From JBCDCU01 sp039180865 (GTDB lineage Bacteria > Pseudomonadota > Alphaproteobacteria > Rhizobiales > JACESI01): a stretch of 5,666 bases of DNA. The translations under genes and the position numbers were made by a program. The notes under the pieces were generated by a model. The model was not told where the DNA came from. It did no database searches and saw nothing but the letters and a program-made list of their open reading frames with translations. Below are positions 1 through 5,142 of this stretch, one piece after another; positions within the stretch are counted from its first letter, which is position 1, and every line of letters starts with the position of its first letter. The stretch covers positions 1-5,666 of the forward strand of contig JBCDCZ010000294.1 of assembly GCA_039180865.1 (NCBI GenBank), read 5' to 3'.

Positions 1-351
1 CACTGCATTTACCCGCTCGCCGCGCACAGTCAAAAGCGATTCTGCAATCGCTTCACCGTCATGGTCGAGGACGATCATGTTTGTCACACCGAAGCTCTTG
101 CCAGTGATAATCAGGGTCGTTTCATCCTGGACAGCCGCATCAGCGATGCCGGGATTCCCAATCACAATAGTGGCCGCCGGGCGCGATATGCGCATGACCT
201 TGGCATGATCAACCGTAACTTCAATCATTTCACTCGCAAACGCCGGTTTAGCCGTCAGGGTCGTAACCAGTCCGGCTGTTGCAATCACCATCGCGAAGGC
301 GACGAGGGCGAAGAACCAGGAAGCGGCGTTTTTCTCGCTCAGTTTTGCCAT
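1..351 (-). CDS. exported pilus-assembly (CpaC/secretin N-terminal domain) protein, partial at its 3' end
   Basis: The first 117 codons of a minus-strand gene whose C-terminus lies beyond the left edge. Residues 1-12 are a short polar N-region, about 13-32 a hydrophobic core (FFALVAFAMVIATAGLV), and AFA at 37-39 followed by Ser-Glu is a good signal peptidase I site, so export to the periplasm is expected. The mature part (about 42-110) resembles the N-terminal domain of type II/III secretins and CpaC: a V/L-rich strand, 'RISRPAATIVIGNPGIADA', then 'LIITGKSFGVTNMIVLD'. In this family the domain precedes a secretin ring domain in Tad/Flp pilus outer-membrane channels, but rhizobia also carry short stand-alone versions of about 150 residues. 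The window cannot show which this is. The ATG is preceded by GGGATAGG, 5 nt away. It lies 79 nt downstream of the chemoreceptor gene on the same strand and could be co-transcribed with it. Confidence 0.75.
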   Translation of the reverse strand, partial: MAKLSEKNAASWFFALVAFAMVIATAGLVTTLTAKPAFASEMIEVTVDHAKVMRISRPAATIVIGNPGIADAAVQDETTLIITGKSFGVTNMIVLDHDGEAIAESLLTVRGERVNAV

Positions 352-413
352 GATAGCCTATCCCGTTATCAATGTTCAGCTTCACTATGGGTCGCGATGG
401 TAAAGATTGTATT

Positions 414-426
414 GATGGCGACCATC
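414..426 (-). other. small hairpin just after the chemoreceptor stop codon
   Basis: A perfect 5-bp inverted repeat with a 3-nt loop (GATGG-CGA-CCATC) lies 4 nt beyond the chemoreceptor stop. It has no run of T on either strand, so it is at most a weak pause or processing site and not a convincing terminator. The rest of 352-430 holds only the ribosome site of the exported-protein gene. Confidence 0.2.
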
Positions 427-430
427 TTTG

Positions 431-1522
431 TCAGGCCGTTCGCGCTCGTCGAAGAACTTCGCTGATCATCCCGGTAGCATCCTTGGAAAGATTGATGTTC
501 TTGGACGACCCTTCGACTGCTGCAGCGACATCTTCATGGATCTGTTTCAAACAGCGCTCAATATCGTCAAACGAGTGACTATGGGTCGACATCTCATCGG
601 TCACGAGCCTCACGTTTTCTACCGCCATGCCGATGATCGCCTTAACCTGCTTGATCCGCTCCACGCTTTCCTGACTGTCGGAAACATTTCCGCTCATCAG
701 TTGGTCGAAATCATCGACCTGACCCTTGATTTCAGTAATGGAACTCGTGAGTTGGCTGAGCATTTCGGCGATCGATTTCGCCGCCTCGTCGGTTGAGGAT
801 GCGAGCTCTTTGACCTCGGCGGCGACGACACTGAAACCGCGGCCAGCTTCGCCGGCCCGCGCTGCTTCGATTGTTGCGTTCAACGCCAGAAGGTTGGTCT
901 GAGCGGAGATCTTGGAAATTGTAACCGCCAAATCATTGATCGCATCGAGTTTTTCGGAAAACGCACCCACCGAACCTGAGAGAACCTGGGAGGCAGATGT
1001 TGCGTTTTCAGACCGCTCAACCATGCGTTCTGCGTTTTCAAAAACATTGCCTAGGGCTTCGTCCGTCCGCCCAAGTTCTCCGATTTGTTGTGATGCATTG
1101 CTGTTCATGTCCGCAAGAGCATGTTTGAGGCCCTGAGCTTTGGTGATGAAGTCCTGCATAAAATCCTGACGTTCACGGCTCGCGGCGTTAACGCGTTTGG
1201 CGTTGCCTTTGATGGTCTCGACAGTTTTCAACGCCTCAGTCAGCAATGAAGCGGGCTTGTTTGGCTCACTTTTTGAATGTTTATCTTCTGCAGGTTGACC
1301 GGATTCTATCGGTTCGGAGCCGGGTAATTCGGAGGGTATTGCGGAGCGTTGATCTTCAGCGTGAACCGCCGACTTTCGGGCGAAGGTCAGAACCAGAAAT
1401 GGAACCAGGAGATATGCCGGCAGAAGCAAGACCGGGCCATATCCAATTCCAATCTGATTTGCTCCGAAATGCAGACATGAGAGCGCGGTTGCGACTGCAA
1501 ACGCAAGTACCCAGGCGTTCAT
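431..1522 (-). CDS. methyl-accepting chemotaxis protein without a ligand-binding domain
   Basis: A 363-residue chemoreceptor-type signalling protein. Two hydrophobic helices at about 3-19 and 29-47 are joined by a loop of roughly ten residues, giving an inner-membrane hairpin with almost nothing outside. Residues 52-92 are a polar Pro/Glu/Ser-rich linker, and about 93-360 are long heptad-like helices. The conserved receptor tip that binds CheA/CheW is clear at 206-230 (SAQTNLLALNATIEAARAGE, then AGRGF), followed by VVAAEVKELA. No HAMP domain, PAS/Cache domain or C-terminal CheR-tethering pentapeptide is seen (it ends LRRARTA). It probably senses membrane state, an internal cue or a partner protein. 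ATG at 1522 is chosen because AGGGA lies 6 nt upstream and the membrane helix starts at once. A GTG at 1585 in the same frame would add 21 mostly charged residues, has no ribosome site and would place a perfect palindrome inside the gene. It is divergent from the biosynthetic operon. Confidence 0.9.
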   Translation of the reverse strand: MNAWVLAFAVATALSCLHFGANQIGIGYGPVLLLPAYLLVPFLVLTFARKSAVHAEDQRSAIPSELPGSEPIESGQPAEDKHSKSEPNKPASLLTEALKTVETIKGNAKRVNAASRERQDFMQDFITKAQGLKHALADMNSNASQQIGELGRTDEALGNVFENAERMVERSENATSASQVLSGSVGAFSEKLDAINDLAVTISKISAQTNLLALNATIEAARAGEAGRGFSVVAAEVKELASSTDEAAKSIAEMLSQLTSSITEIKGQVDDFDQLMSGNVSDSQESVERIKQVKAIIGMAVENVRLVTDEMSTHSHSFDDIERCLKQIHEDVAAAVEGSSKNINLSKDATGMISEVLRRARTA

Positions 1523-1528
1523 TCTGGT

Positions 1529-1533
1529 TCCCT
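1529..1533 (-). promoter_or_regulatory. ribosome binding site that decides the chemoreceptor start
   Basis: AGGGA on the minus strand lies 6 nt before the ATG at 1522. The longer GTG start at 1585 has no comparable site, so the shorter protein is preferred. Confidence 0.65.
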
Positions 1534-1552
1534 GTCTCTTCTCTTTTCTTTT

Positions 1553-1567
1553 TTGGTTCTGAACCAA
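1553..1567. repeat. perfect 15-bp palindrome, candidate operator of the chemoreceptor gene
   Basis: TTGGTTC-T-GAACCAA is a perfect 7-1-7 inverted repeat centred 38 nt before the chemoreceptor ATG. A one-base centre is too tight for an RNA hairpin and no T-run follows on either strand, so a binding site for a dimeric regulator fits better than a terminator. The regulator is unknown. A chance origin cannot be excluded for a single copy. Confidence 0.4.
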
Positions 1568-1602
1568 TTCACCGTTCATCGGCACTGATTCTGGTGAATA
1601 AA

Positions 1603-1632
1603 ATACTAATGATTTGCCTGCGAAGGTGTCGC
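1603..1632 (-). promoter_or_regulatory. possible promoter of the chemoreceptor gene
   Basis: On the minus strand, GCGACA (1632-1627) and TAGTAT (1608-1603) are 18 nt apart and match the -35 and -10 consensus at 4 of 6 positions each. This would give a leader of about 75 nt containing the palindrome at 1553-1567. The match is weak and other placements are possible. Confidence 0.22.
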
Positions 1633-1635
1633 GTC

Positions 1636-1648
1636 GGCTTACTAAGCC
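1636..1648. repeat. perfect 13-bp palindrome in the divergent control region
   Basis: GGCTTA-C-TAAGCC is a perfect 6-1-6 inverted repeat. It lies about 60 nt upstream of the proposed -10 of the plus-strand operon and just upstream of the proposed minus-strand -35. That position would suit an activator of the operon or a shared regulator of both directions. Its sequence differs from the palindrome at 1553-1567, so the two would not be copies of one operator. Confidence 0.35.
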
Positions 1649-1681
1649 CTGTGGAGCAGTTTCACCAACAAGTTATTCGGG

Positions 1682-1697
1682 TCGTAATGTGATACGG
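1682..1697. promoter_or_regulatory. weak dyad next to the operon promoter, loosely Zur-box-like
   Basis: CGTA-ATGTGA-TACG is a 4-6-4 dyad just upstream of the proposed -10. The left arm TCGTAAT equals a half-site of the Bacillus-type Zur box, and the inner AATGTGATA is one base from the AATGTTATA half of enterobacterial Zur boxes. The right half matches poorly (4 of 7), and alphaproteobacterial Zur sites usually look different, so zinc control is only a suggestion. Confidence 0.15.
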
Positions 1698-1699
1698 AC

Positions 1700-1718
1700 G
1701 CGCCTATATACGAGGCGC
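1700..1718. promoter_or_regulatory. likely -10 of the biosynthetic operon, set in a 6-bp inverted repeat
   Basis: TATATA at 1705-1710 (CTATAT is a common alphaproteobacterial -10) would start transcription near 1717, about 29 nt before the first gene's ATG. No good -35 is found 16-18 nt upstream, which suggests an activated promoter or a different sigma factor. The -10 overlaps the inverted repeat GCGCCT (1700-1705) / AGGCGC (1713-1718) with a 7-nt centre, a geometry in which a repressor could cover the promoter. Confidence 0.35.
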
Positions 1719-1733
1719 ACCGCATCGTCCCAC

Positions 1734-1739
1734 GGAGGG
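1734..1739 (+). promoter_or_regulatory. ribosome binding site that decides the start of the first operon gene
   Basis: GGAGGG lies 6 nt before the ATG at 1746, a near-ideal site. It fixes the start there rather than at the in-frame TTG at 1614, whose extra 44 residues look non-coding and would span the promoter. Confidence 0.85.
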
Positions 1740-1745
1740 TCTCTC

Positions 1746-2564
1746 ATGGCCAAGACAGTACCGGCAATCAAAGAAGGCGAGGCGCTGACTAAAGACGCAG
1801 CGACACTTCTCACGCTTTGTTTTGACATAGTCACCCATGACCCGGCGGATGGTGCGAAACAGGAGCACCTTTTTGCTGAAATCGATGAAATTCTGGAAAG
1901 GCTTCCGGCAAAGGACATCGATGCGTTGCTTCGGTCCTCATCATTCGGTTCAATCCGAAACCGGGTGCACGAAATCAGGGCTACTTACGAATATCAACGT
2001 GAGCTCGAGCTAAGCCGCGAAATCATCGCTCGTGAAAACGCCGCGGTTGCGAATGCTTTCCGGAGCCATGACTGGTACGACAAAGCACTTGATTTCGAGA
2101 CAAAAGCCCTCAGCGAATACGCGCCCAAACGGCTTCTTTTCGTGGGTTCGGGCCCATTTCCGACATCCCCGATGGCTTTCCAGCGCAATGATCCGGCCGC
2201 CAAAGTGACCTGCATGGACAGATCCGGCGAAGCTTGCGCTTTGGCGCGTGAGGTGTCTGCGATTTTCGGAATGCCGGATCTGGATATCGTCCATGCCGAT
2301 GGCGCCGCGAAGACGGACTTTTCAGCCTATGATTGCGTCATCGTAGGTCTGGTGGTTGGTGCAACGGAGCGCGACAAAGCCGAGATTGTTAATCACTTCC
2401 TCCATTATGTACCGACGTCATCACTCCTGTGTTTCCGTTCCGCAACCGGCTCAGGGCGCGTTATCTACCCAAGCGTTGATCTACAGGCGCTTGACGGCTA
2501 CGACATTGATGTGCTCGAAAGCCCCCCTCACAAGAGTTTTACCCTAGTCATCGTCAAGCGCTAG
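1746..2564 (+). CDS. nicotianamine synthase-like aminobutyrate transferase, copy 1 (CntL/NAS family)
   Basis: A 272-residue protein, close to the size of bacterial CntL enzymes. The family transfers the 3-amino-3-carboxypropyl group of S-adenosylmethionine to an amine: plants make nicotianamine this way, and CntL extends histidine towards staphylopine or pseudopaline. About 1-105 is a helical cap domain containing IRATYEYQRELE (77-88). About 127-272 is a Rossmann-like SAM domain: FVGSGPFPTS (132-141) matches the family's GSGPLPLTS, D158 follows strand 2 (CMDRS), DCVIVGLVVG (196-205) matches 'DVVFLAALVG', and RSATGSGRVIYPSVD (231-245) matches plant 'RSAHGARAFLYPVVD'. Hand alignment to plant 'NYLKLSKLEF' puts the conserved acidic residue ahead of the GSGP motif at E118, spaced from Y111 as in plants. 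It is cytoplasmic and first in the five-gene operon. The substrate cannot be read from the sequence. No CntM- or CntK-type partner is in the window. Confidence 0.85.
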   Translation: MAKTVPAIKEGEALTKDAATLLTLCFDIVTHDPADGAKQEHLFAEIDEILERLPAKDIDALLRSSSFGSIRNRVHEIRATYEYQRELELSREIIARENAAVANAFRSHDWYDKALDFETKALSEYAPKRLLFVGSGPFPTSPMAFQRNDPAAKVTCMDRSGEACALAREVSAIFGMPDLDIVHADGAAKTDFSAYDCVIVGLVVGATERDKAEIVNHFLHYVPTSSLLCFRSATGSGRVIYPSVDLQALDGYDIDVLESPPHKSFTLVIVKR

Positions 2565-2591
2565 GCTGCGCATCGACGAGAAAGCCATTCC

Positions 2592-3509
2592 GTGACCACT
2601 ACCCTGTCATCCGTCCGGGATTTGTGCCGGGTTACCTCGTTTTACGCTGAGCGCATCGGTATCCTGCGGGAAGAGGCAACTGAAACCCCGGAGACGAGCC
2701 CCCGCGCTTATCTTTCGGGAGGAAGCACACAGGACGCCTACAGGGCGATCAGACCATGGTACCGTCTCGTTGAACCTCTTTACGCGGAGGTTGAACACTG
2801 CATGCAAGGGCTTAGCCAAGCAGATGCAGAGCGTATTCTTGAAAATCAAGAAGTACAGGCGCTCCTCCCGTCTTTGCACCGCATCCGTGCCGCCTACGAG
2901 TTCGACAAAGAAATCGATGAAGCGCGCGCCCTTTTGAACTCTAGCGATCCAGCCAGTGAGATCGCAGCCATTATTCGCCATCAATCCTATTGGATTTTCA
3001 CCGATGAGGTTCTCGAAGCTCTCTCCGGGAGCCGCGCAGTCGCCGTAATAGGGTCCGGTCCGTTGCCGTTGACCGCTCTCGCCGTAGCAGCGCAAACCGG
3101 TATAAGGGTTACCTGTTTTGAACGTGATCCTGTCGCTTTCGATTTGGGAAATGAAATCATTGCCAGATCCTCCTATGGGGCGCGGATCGAGTGCCGGAAC
3201 GTAGAAGCGAAAGGCGAGAGAGATCTTGAAGCATTCGACGTTGCGTTTTGCGCCGTCCTTCTCGGTGTCAGCATTGGTTCTGAGAACCACGCGGACAAAA
3301 CCGCCCTTTTTGAGGGTTTTCTCAGCGGATTGAAGCCTGGCGGGCGGTTGATCGCCCGGGATCCTTATCGCCTCGGTGCTTTGTTCTATCCAAAAGCCGG
3401 CACGTTAAACGGTCCCGGAATTCTCGCCACACGATACGATCCGGAAACGGGGCCTGGCCTTCCTTACCGGTCGGCGTTCCTGATCGTTAAAAAGGGAGTC
3501 GATCAGTGA
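2592..3509 (+). CDS. nicotianamine synthase-like protein, copy 2 (divergent paralogue)
   Basis: A 305-residue paralogue of the preceding gene. It shares the cap-domain motif IRAAYEFDKEID (98-109) and a sharp NAS signature, VIGSGPLPLTALAV (152-165), closer to the canonical GSGPLPLTS than copy 1. It also has CFERDP (175-180), FDVAFCAVLLG (215-225) and RDPYRLGALFYPKAG (256-270) in place of the RSxxGxRxxxYP loop. An N-terminal stretch of about 25 residues has no counterpart in copy 1. Where copy 1 has Y111/E118, this protein has Y133 with Val140; the nearest acid, Glu139, is shifted one place, so activity or substrate may differ. It may add a second aminobutyrate, act on another substrate, or form a heterodimer with copy 1. 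The start is GTG, with only a weak GAG-type ribosome site (about 2578-2584), 27 nt after the previous stop, so it may depend on translation of copy 1. Confidence 0.8.
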   Translation: MTTTLSSVRDLCRVTSFYAERIGILREEATETPETSPRAYLSGGSTQDAYRAIRPWYRLVEPLYAEVEHCMQGLSQADAERILENQEVQALLPSLHRIRAAYEFDKEIDEARALLNSSDPASEIAAIIRHQSYWIFTDEVLEALSGSRAVAVIGSGPLPLTALAVAAQTGIRVTCFERDPVAFDLGNEIIARSSYGARIECRNVEAKGERDLEAFDVAFCAVLLGVSIGSENHADKTALFEGFLSGLKPGGRLIARDPYRLGALFYPKAGTLNGPGILATRYDPETGPGLPYRSAFLIVKKGVDQ

Positions 3510-4195
3510 GTGAGCAAGCACCATACGATTACATCGCTGATTACTACGCCAGGGTTCACGAGAAGAACGCGGCCTTTCCAGAAATCGCGGACTTCTGGTT
3601 ATCGGGCTTTCGCCACGTCACCGGCAAACGGGTTCTTAATCTCGGTTGCGGCCCGATGTTCTATGATAATCTCGCGCGCTTTGGGGATGTTCCCAAGACC
3701 TATGTGGGGGTCGATCTCAACAAGCAGACATTCGCGTTCTTGAAAAATGGCGATCATCCCGAGCTTATCAAGCACCGCAAAATGGCGGAGACGGCCGACA
3801 TTGACATGTCCTTTGTCCAAGGCGATGCGATTGCCTATCTTGAAACTCAAGAGGCAGCATTCGATACGATATTAGGGATCGGTTTTTTTGCCACATTCAG
3901 TGGCGAAACGTTCAAACGGCTGATTTCCGGATGCAGAAAAGCCCTTGTGCCCGGCGGCAAGCTTTTGAAAATGACTTGGCACGGTTCAATCCGCACTGAG
4001 GCAGAGACCGCCGCCAAGATAAAGTACCGCTATGATAATGAGTTAGAACCTGCCGGCGAGGAACTCGTTCGGGAAATCACAAGTCTCGGTTTCGAGACCG
4101 CTTCGGACGAAACCTTCATCTGCCCACCTGACACGATCGGATGGCGATCAATCCAGGTTGCAGCCTTTAGAAAACCGCTTGGTGACGCGACATGA
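3506..4195 (+). CDS. class I SAM-dependent methyltransferase, first of two in the operon
   Basis: A 229-residue stand-alone methyltransferase with the usual Rossmann motifs: VLNLGCGP (43-50, SAM glycine loop), VGVDLN (67-72, with D70 expected to bind the ribose hydroxyls), FVQGDA (103-108), FDTILGIGFF (119-128) and LVPGGKLL (147-154). The YDYIADYYARVH start (7-18) is a common N-terminal helix in small-molecule methyltransferases. The glycine loop continues as GPMFYD, faintly like the GPTIYQ of NNMT/PNMT amine N-methyltransferases, a hint only. GTG at 3506 overlaps the previous stop by 4 nt (GTGA) and has GGGAG 7 nt upstream, so it is translationally coupled to NAS copy 2. It probably methylates the aminobutyrate-derived product or its precursor. 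The acceptor atom (N, O or carboxylate) cannot be told from the sequence. Confidence 0.85.
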   Translation: MSEQAPYDYIADYYARVHEKNAAFPEIADFWLSGFRHVTGKRVLNLGCGPMFYDNLARFGDVPKTYVGVDLNKQTFAFLKNGDHPELIKHRKMAETADIDMSFVQGDAIAYLETQEAAFDTILGIGFFATFSGETFKRLISGCRKALVPGGKLLKMTWHGSIRTEAETAAKIKYRYDNELEPAGEELVREITSLGFETASDETFICPPDTIGWRSIQVAAFRKPLGDAT

Positions 4196-5142
4196 ACCGG
4201 CCTGTAAAAATCATGGAAAAGCCGGTTCTGAAGCGACCGGGTGACTTTGAGATCGTTTACGCTCCACCGTCAGTGGAGGACTTTCTCGCCTTGAGAAAAC
4301 TTGGCAATCTCGGCGAGAAAGACCCCATAGCGATGCGCGAAAGCCTCGCACGCAGCGCTTTTGCGATCCAGGTTTTGCACGAAGGGCGCTGCATCGGCTT
4401 TTGCCGAACCCTGAGCGATGGCGCTCTTTGGTACATGATGGCGGACGGGGTGATCCTCCCTGAATATCAGGCAGGCGGTATAGGCAAATTTCTAGTCAGT
4501 TCACTGATTTACAATTTCTATGAGAATGCCGCGCCGGGCGGGCGTTTGCTTGCTATTACCCATGCCCCGGACTTTGGCGTAAAAAGCGGCTTCAACCGGT
4601 TTCCTTCCGGTGTAACGGGAGGCTTTGCGTGGGTACCGCCGGAACTGAAAAAGGCCGGACGCTTTGTGAACCCGATCAGCTTGTCCCCGCTTCAAAAAGG
4701 TGAGGGATACCAAGTATCCTATGACAGTCCCGATCTCGAGAGTTTCCAGAGGCTACGCGCGCTTTCCGGTTTGGCCGCAACCGGGGAAGAAGCCGCAAGA
4801 ATAAGCCTTTCAAACAGCCTGATGACGATAAAGATCGATTATCTGGGAAAGACTGTGGCTTTTGCGCGGATTCTTGGAGAAACCTTCGCTTGGGCCTATA
4901 TGGTGGATGTATGCGCCGATCCGGCGCATGATGCGGACGCACTGAAAACCCACATGATACGGGATCTTTCGGCGCGCTATTATGAGAAAGGCGCGCCGGG
5001 CGCTTACATGCTGTTTATCACCGATCGCATCGATCTTGCGAAAACCGCGGGACTTACACCCGTGGAACCGCGCGAAATCTGCCTCTATGCAGATCAGCCG
5101 CCTTTGACAGACTCAAGCTCCATGGACGGACACAACATATGA
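4192..5142 (+). CDS. double-domain GNAT acyltransferase with a degenerate second domain
   Basis: A 316-residue protein of two GNAT folds. Domain 1 (about 20-150) has GFCRTLSDG (69-77), the beta-4 strand YMMADGVILP (81-90) and the acyl-CoA loop Q93-A-G-G96-I-G98, so it should bind acetyl-CoA or another acyl-CoA. Domain 2 (about 172-300) aligns without gaps at an offset of 154 residues: F31/F185, S51/S205, L52/L206, G65/G219, F70/F224, R72/R226, W80/W234, D85/D239, P90/P244, Y110/Y264, E111/E265, A114-P115-G116/A268-P269-G270, I122-T123/I276-T277. At the CoA loop it reads D247, A250, K252, so it probably cannot bind CoA normally and may serve structure or substrate binding. The likely role is N-acylation of an amine on the pathway product, either as tailoring or as self-protection. 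ATG overlaps the previous stop (ATGA), with GGTGA 6 nt upstream. Confidence 0.85.
   Translation: MNRPVKIMEKPVLKRPGDFEIVYAPPSVEDFLALRKLGNLGEKDPIAMRESLARSAFAIQVLHEGRCIGFCRTLSDGALWYMMADGVILPEYQAGGIGKFLVSSLIYNFYENAAPGGRLLAITHAPDFGVKSGFNRFPSGVTGGFAWVPPELKKAGRFVNPISLSPLQKGEGYQVSYDSPDLESFQRLRALSGLAATGEEAARISLSNSLMTIKIDYLGKTVAFARILGETFAWAYMVDVCADPAHDADALKTHMIRDLSARYYEKGAPGAYMLFITDRIDLAKTAGLTPVEPREICLYADQPPLTDSSSMDGHNI
4519..4540 (+). repeat. left copy of a DNA-level remnant of the GNAT internal duplication
   Basis: This 22-nt segment matches 4981-5002 at 20 positions, exactly 462 nt (154 codons) apart and in the same frame. It encodes YENAAPG in domain 1 against YEKGAPG in domain 2. The in-register DNA identity supports true duplication of the domain, or later gene conversion between the halves. 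Confidence 0.6.
4981..5002 (+). repeat. right copy of a DNA-level remnant of the GNAT internal duplication
   Basis: Partner of 4519-4540 in the second, degenerate GNAT domain, with 20 of 22 bases identical. The last ten bases (GCGCCGGGCG) are fully identical. Confidence 0.6.

Noticed and set aside
352..362. GATAG-C-CTATC palindrome over the ribosome site of the exported-protein gene
   Set aside because: Only 5-bp arms with a one-base centre. It cannot form an RNA hairpin and is short enough to be chance.
390..426. Overlapping inverted repeats (GGTCGC/GCGACC, GATGGT/ACCATC, GATGG/CCATC) as a terminator after the chemoreceptor gene
   Set aside because: Arms are short, the alternatives exclude one another, the larger ones have loops of 19-22 nt, and no T-run follows on either strand.
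61..465. Plus-strand open frame of 134 codons opposite the exported protein and chemoreceptor end
   Set aside because: Antisense to a gene with a clear signal peptide and domain. The translation is rich in His, Arg, Ser and Asn with no domain or ribosome site.
1553..1567. 15-bp palindrome as a rho-independent terminator
   Set aside because: The stem is AT/GC mixed with a one-base loop, and no T-tract follows in either direction. The T-rich stretch is on the wrong side for the plus strand.
1522..1585. Longer chemoreceptor start at GTG 1585, adding 21 residues
   Set aside because: No ribosome site precedes it, the extra residues are charged low-complexity sequence, and a perfect palindrome would fall inside the gene. 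ATG at 1522 has AGGGA at good spacing.
1246..1692. Plus-strand open frame of 148 codons opposite the chemoreceptor N-terminus and control region
   Set aside because: Antisense to the membrane-hairpin part of a well-supported gene. Arg-rich and without a recognisable domain.
1614..1745. Upstream TTG start extending the first NAS-like protein by 44 residues
   Set aside because: The extension has no recognisable family sequence and crosses the likely -10. GGAGGG sits ideally before the ATG at 1746.
2607..3290. Minus-strand open frame of 227 codons inside the second NAS-like gene
   Set aside because: The opposite strand has an unmistakable NAS signature and operon context. The antisense product shows no domain and no ribosome site.
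1746..3509. Calling the NAS-like genes cntL, or the operon a staphylopine/pseudopaline cluster
   Set aside because: No CntM opine dehydrogenase, CntK racemase or cnt transporter is visible, and there are two NAS-like copies with different tailoring genes, so a specific cnt name would overstate the evidence.
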